64,000 bases of DNA from positions 124,001 to 188,000 of the forward strand of contig NZ_JAQSJE010000009.1 of NCBI RefSeq assembly GCF_028649535.1. The letters run 5' to 3'. The stretch comes from Mannheimia cairinae (lineage in GTDB: Bacteria; Pseudomonadota; Gammaproteobacteria; Enterobacterales; Pasteurellaceae). Every line of letters begins with the position of its first letter. Position 1 is the first letter of the stretch. Shown here one piece after another: positions 8,021 to 17,050 of this stretch. The position numbers and the translations under genes are program-made. Under the pieces are notes generated by a model, which was not told the origin of the DNA, made no database searches, and saw only the letters and a list, made by a program, of their open reading frames with translations.

Positions 8021-9514
8021 TTATTCGCCTAAACCAGCTTCAATTGCTTTACCGATAGCGTTTAATGCGGCTTCTGCATCATCGCCTGTTGCCACAAAAC
8101 GTAAGGTTGTGCCTTTGGTTACGCCTAAAGCCACAATTTTCATTAAGCTTTTTGCACTCACAAGCGGTGAGTTTTTATCTACATTTTGCACTTCAATTTT
8201 TGAACTGAATTTTTTCACTTCATTGACTAATACGGCACTTGGGCGAGCGTGTAAACCGTGCTCATTTTTAATTACAAAGCTAGCTTCTGCTTGTCCTGCA
8301 ACAGGTGCTTCAGCCTTTGTTTCAGCTTGGGCTGCAGGTGTAGCTGTTGCAACAGTACTTTCAATGCTATCTTCAACTTCTGGTACAAATGAAACACTTT
8401 CGCCTAAGCCTTCAATAATCGCTTTTTGTAATGCTTCGATAGCTTGTTGTGCATCTTCACCTTCTGCCACAAAACGTAAACGATGAGCTTGGCTTGCACC
8501 AAGAGCAACAACTTTCATCGCACTTTTCGCACTAGCAGGAGGAGTGTTACGATCTAAGTTTTCAACGGTGATTTTTGACTCAAAGGCTTTAGCTGTTTGT
8601 ACTAACATTGCTGCAGGGCGAGCGTGTAAACCGTTGTCGTTACGTATTGTAAAGGTGCCGATTACTTGGTTACTTGCCGTTGATGTTGTCGCTGCCACTG
8701 TCGCTGAAGACTCAACAGTTTCGCCTTTTAATAATGCAACTAATTGTGTAGCTGATGCTGTTGCAAATTGGCTAGTTACATCGGCTTTTAATAATTGAGC
8801 TAGAGTCACTTGTAAGCTGTTATCTGTTGTTGCAACCGTTAATAGTGTTTGACCTTGTGTATTACGAGCAATGGCAACACCATTTGCTTGATTACCTTTA
8901 GCTGAATCAGTAATAAAAACATTGTTGCCTAAGTTTAAAGCTTGATTTGCAACGACATCGCTGATAAATGTTTGAGAAACATAGCCTTTCTCTTGTAATT
9001 TACCTGCGTTAATAGCAGAAAGAGTAATCAGGCTAGAAGATTCAACGTTTAAGGAGATAAGTTCTTCAGAAAGGGGGGGAAGATTTTTTTTACCGCTTAA
9101 CACAGCAATAAATTCTTCAAGAACTTGTGTTTTGGCAAGGGTTTCTGCTGCTTCTTCATCACTTAATACTGTAGTAAGTTGGCGAAGGAGTGTTAAATGC
9201 TCATCAGATTTAGCTGCAATACCAATAACAACATACGCAATATTGCCTTCACCCCATTCAACACCTTGCGGAAGTTGAATAATTTGCACACCAGTTTCTT
9301 GGACTAAATCACGGGTATCTAATGTACCGTGCGGAATCGCAATGCCATTACCTAAAAATGTTGAGGTTTGCGTTTCACGAGCAAGCATTCCAGCCTCATA
9401 GCCCGCTGCTACATTGCCATTTTTTACTAATTCAGCTGCAACTAAACGAATAACATCTTCTTTATTGCCTGCTGAGCCATTTAAACGGATGTTTTTTGCC
9501 GATAAATTAAGCAT
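8021..9514 (-). CDS. fruB: Fructose PTS EIIA-HPr-HPr fusion protein
   Basis: A 497-residue cytoplasmic phosphocarrier. Residues 1-145 form EIIA(Fru), with the active His62 in GIAIPHGTLDTRD. A central receiver-like segment (about 155-265) is followed by HPr copy 1 (His297 in NGLHARPAAMLV), an Ala/Glu-rich linker, and HPr copy 2 (His422 in HGLHARPSAVLV). Enteric FruB has one FPr domain; two are found in Haemophilus-type fruB. It passes phosphate from EI to FruA. It is the first gene of the operon; two Cra-like operators and two CRP sites lie upstream. Confidence 0.95.
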   Translation of the reverse strand: MLNLSAKNIRLNGSAGNKEDVIRLVAAELVKNGNVAAGYEAGMLARETQTSTFLGNGIAIPHGTLDTRDLVQETGVQIIQLPQGVEWGEGNIAYVVIGIAAKSDEHLTLLRQLTTVLSDEEAAETLAKTQVLEEFIAVLSGKKNLPPLSEELISLNVESSSLITLSAINAGKLQEKGYVSQTFISDVVANQALNLGNNVFITDSAKGNQANGVAIARNTQGQTLLTVATTDNSLQVTLAQLLKADVTSQFATASATQLVALLKGETVESSATVAATTSTASNQVIGTFTIRNDNGLHARPAAMLVQTAKAFESKITVENLDRNTPPASAKSAMKVVALGASQAHRLRFVAEGEDAQQAIEALQKAIIEGLGESVSFVPEVEDSIESTVATATPAAQAETKAEAPVAGQAEASFVIKNEHGLHARPSAVLVNEVKKFSSKIEVQNVDKNSPLVSAKSLMKIVALGVTKGTTLRFVATGDDAEAALNAIGKAIEAGLGE

Positions 9515-9578
9515 TTTAGCTCCTTCAATTAAGGGTTAGTTTAAATTTTAAATCTGAGGCGTAGTTTACTCTATTTTT

Positions 9579-9594
9579 GCTAAATCGTTATAGC
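9579..9594 (-). promoter_or_regulatory. Cra/FruR-like operator upstream of fruB
   Basis: GCTAAATCGTTATAGC resembles the enteric Cra site GCTGAATCGTTTCAGC. A second copy in opposite orientation is at 9665-9680. Being 65 bases before fruB and in pairs, it is probably bound by a FruR-type repressor released by fructose 1-phosphate. No such regulator gene is in the window. Confidence 0.5.
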
Positions 9595-9620
9595 AAAATT
9601 CAGTTAAAAACTTTTAAAAA

Positions 9621-9636
9621 TGTGATCTATCTCACA
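9621..9636. promoter_or_regulatory. CRP-cAMP site 1 between fruB and glgB
   Basis: TGTGATCTATCTCACA matches both half-sites of TGTGAnnnnnnTCACA perfectly. It probably activates fruB and perhaps also glgB. Confidence 0.8.
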
Positions 9637-9664
9637 AAATTAAGTGTTTTTTTATTTTTAAGTA

Positions 9665-9680
9665 AGCTAAAACGATTTAG
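9665..9680. promoter_or_regulatory. Second Cra/FruR-like operator
   Basis: GCTAAAACGATTTAGT is the reverse-complement form of the 9579 site (CTAAATCGTTTTAGC on the minus strand). It lies 86 bases from the first copy, with a CRP site between them, an arrangement that could allow looping. Confidence 0.45.
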
Positions 9681-9693
9681 TTAAAAAGATTTT

Positions 9694-9709
9694 TGTGATC
9701 TAAATCACA
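9694..9709. promoter_or_regulatory. CRP-cAMP site 2, likely controlling glgB
   Basis: TGTGATCTAAATCACA again matches both half-sites perfectly. With the -10-like TATACC at 9733-9738, its centre would be about 43 bases before the glgB transcript start, a class II activator position. Confidence 0.75.
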
Positions 9710-9796
9710 AAACAGTATAAATTCACTTCTTTTATACCAATTTAATGGTAGAGTTAAGGTATTAGATAGATTAAGCAATATTGGCTAGGAGAGCAT

Positions 9797-12064
9797 ATGC
9801 AAGATTCTACTTATTCCCTACAAGATTCAACCTTTATAGAACAGCTTTCTTCTGGATATTGTAAAGATCCTTTCTCCTATTTAGGCATTCACGCCATTGA
9901 AAACGGTGTAATTATTCGTGCTTTTCTTCCAACTGCAATTTCTTGCCAAGTAATAAATTCAAAAGGAAAAATCATATCAGCAATGACAAAAATTGATGAT
10001 AGAGGTTTTTTTGTTGCAGAGCTGATTGGTAAAAAAACAGATTTTTCTTACCGCTTGTTAGTGCAATATGCCGATGCGACGGTAGATATAGAAGACCCTT
10101 ATCGTTTTAAAACCCATATTCAAGAATTAGATAATTGGTTATTTGCTGAAGGTAAACAGCTTCGCCCGTATGAAAAACTAGGGGCTCATTTAGTAACCCA
10201 AAATGACGTGGGAGGTGTGCATTTTAGTGTGTGGGCACCGAATGCTCAGCGAGTGTCAGTAGTTGGGGATTTTAACCATTGGAATGGTTTAGTGCATTCA
10301 ATGCGCTTTCACCCTGATTCTGGCTTGTGGGATATCTTTATTCCTAATGTTAAAAAAGGGGCTTGCTATAAATTTGAAGTGTTAGATAGAAATGGTGTTT
10401 TACGTTTAAAATCAGACCCTTATGCTTTCGCCTCTCAATTCCGACCAGAAACTGCTTCTATTGTTTCAGGCTTGCCAAGCATTGTGCCTGTAGAAAAAAC
10501 GTGTCGAAATGCTAATGCAGCCGATAAACCAATTTCGATTTATGAAGTGCATTTGGGTTCTTGGCGACGCAATATTGAAAATAACTATTGGCTAAGTTAT
10601 GAAGAACTCGCTAATGAACTTATTCCTTATGTAAAAGATATGGGCTTTACCCATATTGAATTACTGCCAGTTTCTGAATTCCCATTTGATGGTTCTTGGG
10701 GTTACCAAACGACAGGTGTTTATTCGCCAACAAGTCGTTTTGGTTCTCCAGAAGGTTTACGCTATTTTATTGAAAAAGCCCACGAAAAAGGTATTGGTGT
10801 GATTTTAGACTGGGTAGTGGGGCATTTCCCTGTTGATGAACACGGCTTAGTCTATTTTGACGGTACCCATTTATATGAACATTCTGATCCCAAAGAGGGT
10901 TATCACAAAGACTGGAATACGCTAATTTTTAATTATGGTAGAAATGAGGTAAATAATTATTTATCAGGTAATGCATTATATTGGATCGAACGTTTCGGTA
11001 TTGATGCCCTTAGGGTAGATGCAGTGGCCTCTATGATTTATCGTGATTATTCTCGTTCAGACGGGGAGTGGATCCCTAATCGTTATGGCGGACGTGAAAA
11101 TTTAGAAGCTATCGAATTCTTACGTCATACAAATAATATTTTACGAGATGAAAGCCAAGGTGGGGCAAGCATTGCAGAAGAATCTACGTCATTTGCAGGG
11201 GTTTCTCACCCGACCGAACACGGTGGGTTAGGCTTTAATTATAAGTGGAATATGGGGTGGATGAACGATACTTTACGCTATATGCAAAAAGATCCTGTTC
11301 ATCGCCGCTATCATCATAATTTGATGACTTTTGGAATGACCTACCAGTACAGTGAGCAGTTTGTGCTTCCACTTTCTCACGATGAGGTTGTACACGGAAA
11401 AGGTTCACTACTGAATAAAATGCCGGGTGATTGCTGGCAGAAATTTGCTAATTTACGTGCCTATTATGGTTATATGTGGGGTTATCCGGGTAAAAAATTA
11501 CTCTTTATGGGCAATGAATTTGCTCAAGGCAAAGAGTGGAATTTTGAAGAAAGCTTAGATTGGTACCTACTTGGCGAAGAAGGTGGCGAATGGCATAAAG
11601 GTGTATTAGGCTGGGTAAAAGCACTTAATCATTTATACACACAAACACCGGCACTGTTTGAGCAAGATTATTCACCAGAAGGGTTTGAATGGTTAGTGGT
11701 GGACGATCACGATAATTCAGTATTTGCCTTTGAACGCAAGGCAAAAAACGGCGATAGCATTATTGTAGTCAGTAACTTTACACCTGTGGTACGAGAAAAT
11801 TATCGTATTGGTGTGAATGAATTTGCTGAATATAAAGAAGTGCTAAACTCAGATTTAACCTGCTATTGCGGTAGTAATGTTAGCAATGTAGAAAAATTTG
11901 CAAGTGAGGAGATTAGCTCACACGGTAAGGCTTATTCTCTTAATATTACATTGCCACCATTATCAACTCTTTTTATTACAAAGGTTAAAAATATTGAAGC
12001 TAAGCCTAAAGCTAGAGCAAAAACAAAAGTCGTAAAAAAGGCAGTAAAGAAAAAAACAAAATAA
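9797..12064 (+). CDS. glgB: 1,4-alpha-glucan branching enzyme
   Basis: A 755-residue GH13 enzyme that makes alpha-1,6 branches in glycogen. It has the two N-terminal carbohydrate-binding/CBM48 regions (the second at [20 protein letters not shown], about residue 140) and the catalytic barrel. Nucleophile Asp408 is in [10 protein letters not shown], acid/base Glu461 in IAEESTSF, and [13 protein letters not shown] follows. It is longer than Escherichia coli GlgB (728) because of a Lys-rich tail, [19 protein letters not shown], in the last 22 residues. SD AGGAGAGC precedes the ATG. First gene of the glg operon. Confidence 0.96.
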   Translation: MQDSTYSLQDSTFIEQLSSGYCKDPFSYLGIHAIENGVIIRAFLPTAISCQVINSKGKIISAMTKIDDRGFFVAELIGKKTDFSYRLLVQYADATVDIEDPYRFKTHIQELDNWLFAEGKQLRPYEKLGAHLVTQNDVGGVHFSVWAPNAQRVSVVGDFNHWNGLVHSMRFHPDSGLWDIFIPNVKKGACYKFEVLDRNGVLRLKSDPYAFASQFRPETASIVSGLPSIVPVEKTCRNANAADKPISIYEVHLGSWRRNIENNYWLSYEELANELIPYVKDMGFTHIELLPVSEFPFDGSWGYQTTGVYSPTSRFGSPEGLRYFIEKAHEKGIGVILDWVVGHFPVDEHGLVYFDGTHLYEHSDPKEGYHKDWNTLIFNYGRNEVNNYLSGNALYWIERFGIDALRVDAVASMIYRDYSRSDGEWIPNRYGGRENLEAIEFLRHTNNILRDESQGGASIAEESTSFAGVSHPTEHGGLGFNYKWNMGWMNDTLRYMQKDPVHRRYHHNLMTFGMTYQYSEQFVLPLSHDEVVHGKGSLLNKMPGDCWQKFANLRAYYGYMWGYPGKKLLFMGNEFAQGKEWNFEESLDWYLLGEEGGEWHKGVLGWVKALNHLYTQTPALFEQDYSPEGFEWLVVDDHDNSVFAFERKAKNGDSIIVVSNFTPVVRENYRIGVNEFAEYKEVLNSDLTCYCGSNVSNVEKFASEEISSHGKAYSLNITLPPLSTLFITKVKNIEAKPKARAKTKVVKKAVKKKTK

Positions 12065-12086
12065 TAAATATAAATAATAAGTATAT

Positions 12087-14105
12087 ATGCAGTATTTTAG
12101 AGGTAAACCTTTCCCGCTTGGCAGTCATTTAACTGTGCAAGCGGACAAATCTGGCACAAATTTTGCCATTTTCTCAGAAAATGCAACCGCTATAGTGCTT
12201 TGTATTTTTGATAAAGAACAGCAAGAGACTCGTATTCCAATGCATTGTTCGCAAGGGAGTTGGCACGTTTTTGTTGAAGGAATTAAAGCGGGTACAAAAT
12301 ATGGCTATCGTGTAAAAGGCAAAACCGATGAAAAACAAGGATTGCTTTTTAATGAGCATAAATTATTAGTTGATCCTTATGCTAAAGCAATAATTGGTAC
12401 ACCAGATTTGAGTACAGCTGAGTCAGCAAAATGGTATAGATGGAACGATAAACGTGATAACGCTCATTTAGCCCCAAAATCAGTTGTTGTAGATGACACA
12501 TTTAATTGGGAACACGATAGCCAATTATTTACCCCTTGGGCTGAAACAGTCATTTATGAAATGCACGTTAAAGGATTTAGCAAGTGTAATCCAAATCTTC
12601 CCCCAAATATAGCAGGGACGTTTGCGGGATTAGCACACCCAGAATCTATAAATTATCTTAAAAAATTAGGTGTTACTGCTGTAGAGCTTTTGCCAATTAC
12701 CTACCACATTGATGAAACCCATTTGCAAAAGCAGGGTTTAGCCAATTATTGGGGATATAACGTATTAGGGTATTTTGCAGTCGATCCAACGCTTGCAGCA
12801 GATAAAGAAAATCCGCTCACTGAATTTAAACAAATGGTAAAGACGCTACACCAAGCAAATATTGAAGTGATTATGGACGTAGTGTTTAACCACACAGCAG
12901 AAAGCGATAAAAACGGCCCGATGCTGAGTTTTAAAGGCATTGATAATGCTAACTTCTATTGGCTCAATGAGCAGAAAGAATATGAAAACTGGACAGGGTG
13001 CGGTAACACGCTCAATCTTAGCAATATTTTTATGCTCCGTTGGGCAATCGATTGCTTATGTTATTGGGTTGATGAATGCCATATAGATGGATTTCGCTTT
13101 GATTTAGCCACTGTTTTAGGGCGAACGCCAAGTTTTAGTGAAAAAGCCGAGTTTTTCACGGCAATAAAAAGCCATTCCAAATTGGCAAATATTAAATTGA
13201 TTGCAGAACCTTGGGATATTGGGCCTGACGGGTATCAATTAGGAGCATTTCCCGCACAGTTTTACCAATGGAGTGATCGCTATCGTGATGATATTCGTTG
13301 TTTCTGGCTTCAGAATAAAGGTGATTTGAGTTTATTTGCCCGCCGATTTGCAGGCAGTGATGATCTTTTTTCGCAATATGATTCATCAAAAAGTATTAAT
13401 TTTATTACCGCACACGATGGTTTTAATCTGCAAGATTTAGTGAGTTATAACCATAAACATAATTTAGCGAATGGCGAACATAACCGTGATGGGCATAATG
13501 AAAATCACAGTTATAACCACGGTATTGAAGGACAAACCACCGATAAATCGGTAAAAAATGAGCGAGAAACGACCGCTTGTGCATTACTGGCAACCCTCTT
13601 GCTTTCTGCTGGTGTACCAATGCTATTTTCTGGCGATGAAATGGGGCATAGCCAGCAAGGGAATAATAATTGTTATTGCCAAGATAATGAAAGAACGTGG
13701 CTAGATTGGGAAAATGCCAATCTAGCAAGAATAGAGTATGTAAGCAATTTAATCGCATTACGCAAAAAGATTCCAATTTTATCCCAAGCAAATCAATGGT
13801 GGACGGAATCTTCTGCCAAATGGCTAAATACTTTGGCAAAACCGATAAAAATTGAAGATTGGCATAATAATGAATTAAAAGAATTAGCTATTTTATTACA
13901 AGGCGAGTGGTTAATTTTAGTTAATGCTAAACGACAAAAACAACAGTTTTTTCTGCCACAAGGTAACTGGAAAGTTATTTTGGAGCAAATAAATGGTACT
14001 TTGATGACAGACACGCAGGCAGTTACACTCAATAATATGGGCGTATGCGTACTTCAAAAAAGTGATGTAATTCACACTAAAACATTGGAGACACAACATG
14101 CTTAA
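12087..14105 (+). CDS. glgX: Glycogen debranching enzyme
   Basis: A 672-residue GH13/isoamylase-type enzyme that removes alpha-1,6-linked chains trimmed by phosphorylase. An N-terminal CBM48 domain (GSHLTVQADKSGTNFAIFS) precedes the barrel, with MDVVFNHTAES, nucleophile Asp339 in GFRFDLATV, Glu374 in IAEPWDIG, and FITAHDGFNLQDLVSYN. Length agrees with Escherichia coli GlgX (657). It starts 22 bases after glgB and its last codons overlap the start of glgC by 8 bases, so the order is glgB-X-C-A-P as in enteric bacteria. Confidence 0.95.
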   Translation: MQYFRGKPFPLGSHLTVQADKSGTNFAIFSENATAIVLCIFDKEQQETRIPMHCSQGSWHVFVEGIKAGTKYGYRVKGKTDEKQGLLFNEHKLLVDPYAKAIIGTPDLSTAESAKWYRWNDKRDNAHLAPKSVVVDDTFNWEHDSQLFTPWAETVIYEMHVKGFSKCNPNLPPNIAGTFAGLAHPESINYLKKLGVTAVELLPITYHIDETHLQKQGLANYWGYNVLGYFAVDPTLAADKENPLTEFKQMVKTLHQANIEVIMDVVFNHTAESDKNGPMLSFKGIDNANFYWLNEQKEYENWTGCGNTLNLSNIFMLRWAIDCLCYWVDECHIDGFRFDLATVLGRTPSFSEKAEFFTAIKSHSKLANIKLIAEPWDIGPDGYQLGAFPAQFYQWSDRYRDDIRCFWLQNKGDLSLFARRFAGSDDLFSQYDSSKSINFITAHDGFNLQDLVSYNHKHNLANGEHNRDGHNENHSYNHGIEGQTTDKSVKNERETTACALLATLLLSAGVPMLFSGDEMGHSQQGNNNCYCQDNERTWLDWENANLARIEYVSNLIALRKKIPILSQANQWWTESSAKWLNTLAKPIKIEDWHNNELKELAILLQGEWLILVNAKRQKQQFFLPQGNWKVILEQINGTLMTDTQAVTLNNMGVCVLQKSDVIHTKTLETQHA

Positions 14106-15411
14106 CCAAGAATCGACAGCGTTAGTTGCTAGACAAGATCTTACAAATGAAACATTAGTTTTAATTTTAGCAGGAGGACGAGGCTCTCGCCTTTATGAGC
14201 TTACTGATAAACGTGCAAAACCTGCGGTTTATTTTGGTGGTAGCCGCCGTATTATTGACTTTGCGTTATCTAACTGTATTAACTCCAATTTATTAAAAAT
14301 TGGTGTGATCACGCAATATGCTGCTCATTCATTGTTACGTCATTTACAACGTGGTTGGTCATTTTTACCTTATGAACGTAACCAATATATTGATATGTTA
14401 CCTGCTCGCCAACAATTAGATGAAAACACTTGGTATCGTGGCACGGCAGATGCGGTTTATCAAAATATGGCGATGATGAAATCGCACTACCGCCCAAAAT
14501 ATGTGGTGATTTTAGCGGGAGACCATATTTATAAAATGGATTACACCCAAATGCTAAAAGATCACGTTGATCAAGGGGCAAAATGTACAGTGGGCTGTAT
14601 TGAAGTACCACGCTCGCAAGCAACAGAATTTGGGGTAATGGCGGTAAACGAAAAATTAAAAGTCAAAGAGTTTGTGGAAAAACCGGCTAACCCACCGGCA
14701 ATGCCTGGTAAGCCTGAATCTTCGCTTGCTTCAATGGGGATTTATGTATTTGATGCTGACTATCTATATGAAATGTTAGAAAAAGAAGCATCAACACCAG
14801 GTACTTCACACGACTTTGGTAAAGATATTATTCCAAAAGCAGTAGAGCAAGGAGTGTTATATGCCCACCCATTTGAGCGTTCTTGCAAAGGACGTAACGC
14901 AAGTGGTGCGATTTACTGGCGTGATGTAGGAACTATTGATAGCTATTGGGCTGCACATATGGATTTAGTGTCTGAAGAACCCGAATTAGATTTATATGAT
15001 GAATCTTGGCCAATTCACGGACGTCCACAACAAACTGCACCAGCTCGTTTTTTCTATAACCACGCTCGTGCAAGAACCTTAGATAACTCTCTGATTGCCG
15101 GTGGTTGTGTCATAACAGATGCAGAAATTAGTAACTCTGTTTTATTTAACCGAGTGCACGTAGAAGCTGAGTCTGTTATTGAACATACCGTTGTACTTCC
15201 GCAGGTAACTATTGGTAAAAACTGTACGATTAAACGTGCAGTTATTGATCGCCATTGTGTGATTCCAGACGGTTTACAAATTGGTGTAAACAAAGAGGAA
15301 GATGAGAAAAACTTCCGTGTAAGTAAAGAAGGTATCGTATTAGTAACACAAAAAATGCTAGATAAGTTATCTGGCAAAGAAGCTAATATGGATATTAAAT
15401 ATACAATCTAA
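14098..15411 (+). CDS. glgC: Glucose-1-phosphate adenylyltransferase (ADP-glucose pyrophosphorylase)
   Basis: A 437-residue enzyme making ADP-glucose, the committed step of glycogen synthesis. LILAGGRGSRLYELTDKRAK (residues 22-41) is the nucleotide-binding and activator region. GDHIYKMDY holds the catalytic Asp, and FVEKPANPP binds glucose 1-phosphate. The C-terminal left-handed beta helix, with hexapeptide-type repeats (DAEISNSVLFNRVHVE), carries allosteric control. The overlap with glgX (ATG inside its last codons) implies translational coupling. Confidence 0.97.
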   Translation: MLNQESTALVARQDLTNETLVLILAGGRGSRLYELTDKRAKPAVYFGGSRRIIDFALSNCINSNLLKIGVITQYAAHSLLRHLQRGWSFLPYERNQYIDMLPARQQLDENTWYRGTADAVYQNMAMMKSHYRPKYVVILAGDHIYKMDYTQMLKDHVDQGAKCTVGCIEVPRSQATEFGVMAVNEKLKVKEFVEKPANPPAMPGKPESSLASMGIYVFDADYLYEMLEKEASTPGTSHDFGKDIIPKAVEQGVLYAHPFERSCKGRNASGAIYWRDVGTIDSYWAAHMDLVSEEPELDLYDESWPIHGRPQQTAPARFFYNHARARTLDNSLIAGGCVITDAEISNSVLFNRVHVEAESVIEHTVVLPQVTIGKNCTIKRAVIDRHCVIPDGLQIGVNKEEDEKNFRVSKEGIVLVTQKMLDKLSGKEANMDIKYTI

Positions 15412-15426
15412 ATATTAATGATATAA

Positions 15427-15455
15427 TACTACGGATATTTTTTATCCGTAGTATT
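15427..15455 (+). terminator. Hairpin between glgC and glgA (possible attenuator)
   Basis: TACTACGGATA-TTTTTT-TATCCGTAGTA is a perfect 11-bp stem followed by an imperfect T-rich tract (TTAATATTTTATTATT). It may lower read-through or stabilise the upstream mRNA rather than end it completely. Confidence 0.5.
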
Positions 15456-15524
15456 AATATTTTATTATTCAATCGGTTTGATTTTTACAAAATTTTGCAA
15501 ATTAACAACATTGATGGTTTAAAA

Positions 15525-16961
15525 ATGAAAATTTTACACGTTTGCTCTGAAATGTATCCGTTAATTAAAACTGGCGGACTAGCAGATGTTATGGGGGCAT
15601 TACCTTTTGCCCAACAACAAATTGACAATGATGTCAGAGTGTTAATCCCTTATTACCCAAAAGTTGCACAAACACTTGGTGAAACAGTGGAAGTCGCAAC
15701 TATTGGCACCTTTGCAGGGCTTGTTACTATTCGCTTTGCCTATTTTAATGGCCTAGGTGTTTACGTTATTGATGCCCCTCATCTATTTATGCGTGAAGGC
15801 AATCCTTACCACAACAATGATTATCAAGATTACCCTGATAATTATAAACGTTTTTCACTACTTGGTTATGTCGGGGCTCAATTAGCACAAGGGTTAGATC
15901 ATTGGTGGGGTGCTTCTGATGTTTTACACGCTCACGACTGGCAAGCAGGGCTTGCTTGTGCATATTTAAAGAGTTGGGGAAGCAATGTAAAAACAGTCTT
16001 TACCATCCATAATATTGCTTATATCGGGCGTTTTAATGCATTTCACTTAGCAGAATTAGGGCTTCCTTGGGAATTTTTCCATACAGATGGTTTAGAGTTC
16101 TATGGTGAGATTTCTTACCTAAAAGCAGGATTATATTTTGCCGATCGTATTACTACCGTAAGCCCAACTTATGCCCGTGAAATTACTGAAGAAATTGCAG
16201 GGGCTGGTTTGCACGGCTTATTAGCTACCCGCCAATATCAAGGTAAACTACGAGGCATTTTAAATGGGGTAGATGCAGAGGTTTGGAACCCTGAAACCGA
16301 CCCAAATATTGTGGCAAATTACCGACCAAGTTATATGCACGGCAAGGCGAAAAATAAAGCGGAATTACAACGTATTTTTGGTTTACCTGAAAATAAAGAT
16401 GCCTTAGTAATGGTAATGGTAACACGCTTAACAGAGCAAAAAGGGGCTGATTTCTTACTGGCAAACATTGATGCTTTAATGCAGCACAATGTACAAATTA
16501 TCGTATTAGGTAGTGGTTCGCCAGATTTAGAAAATGCATTACGTTATTTCCAACACAAATACCCAAATCAAATTGGTATTAGAATTGGCTATGATGAAGC
16601 ACTATCTCACCAAATTATTGCAGGTGGAGATGTAATTTTAGTACCAAGTCGTTTTGAACCTTGTGGTTTAACACAACTTTATGGATTGAAATATGGCACT
16701 TTACCATTAGTTCGCCGTACTGGTGGATTAGCAGATACTGTATTTGATAGCTACAAAGAAAGCATTGAAAATCGTTCTGCAACAGGATTTGTTTTTGATT
16801 ATCCTGATGCACCTGCATTTTTAGAGGCTGCAATGAGAGCAATTAATCTTTGGAAAAAGCAGAAGTTATGGTCTAGCGTACGTCAAAATGCATTAGCTCA
16901 GGATTTTGGTTGGGCAAAAGTGGCAGAGCAATACCAGAATTTATATCACGAGATTATTTAA
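15525..16961 (+). CDS. glgA: Glycogen synthase (ADP-glucose type)
   Basis: A 478-residue GT5 glycosyltransferase that transfers glucose from ADP-glucose to the growing alpha-1,4 chain. I start at the ATG at 15525 because the protein then begins MKILHVCSEMYPLIKTGGLA, the family N terminus with the ADP-glucose-binding KxGGL motif at residue 15; a TTG at 15495 would add ten unconserved residues. HDWQAGLACAYL, TIHNIAYIGRF and the C-terminal PSRFEPCGLTQLYGLKYGTL are all present. Length equals Escherichia coli GlgA (477). Confidence 0.96.
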   Translation: MKILHVCSEMYPLIKTGGLADVMGALPFAQQQIDNDVRVLIPYYPKVAQTLGETVEVATIGTFAGLVTIRFAYFNGLGVYVIDAPHLFMREGNPYHNNDYQDYPDNYKRFSLLGYVGAQLAQGLDHWWGASDVLHAHDWQAGLACAYLKSWGSNVKTVFTIHNIAYIGRFNAFHLAELGLPWEFFHTDGLEFYGEISYLKAGLYFADRITTVSPTYAREITEEIAGAGLHGLLATRQYQGKLRGILNGVDAEVWNPETDPNIVANYRPSYMHGKAKNKAELQRIFGLPENKDALVMVMVTRLTEQKGADFLLANIDALMQHNVQIIVLGSGSPDLENALRYFQHKYPNQIGIRIGYDEALSHQIIAGGDVILVPSRFEPCGLTQLYGLKYGTLPLVRRTGGLADTVFDSYKESIENRSATGFVFDYPDAPAFLEAAMRAINLWKKQKLWSSVRQNALAQDFGWAKVAEQYQNLYHEII

Positions 16962-16979
16962 TTTTTTAGTATTAAGCGA

Positions 16980-17013
16980 GTGATAGTATTAACAATATTG
17001 TGAATATTATCAC
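16980..17013 (+). terminator. Weak hairpin between glgA and glgP
   Basis: GTGATAGTAT pairs with ATATTATCAC over 10 bp with one G.U and a 14-base loop. No strong T-run follows, so it is more likely an mRNA stability or attenuation element than a full terminator. Confidence 0.3.
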
Positions 17014-17050
17014 TTGTTATATTTCATAAGCGTTTAGGAGATCTTATTAA

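Noticed and set aside
7854-8798. Long plus-strand frames opposite fruK and fruB
   Set aside because: Antisense shadows of well-identified genes, low-complexity Ala/Ser/Val sequence, no ribosome sites.
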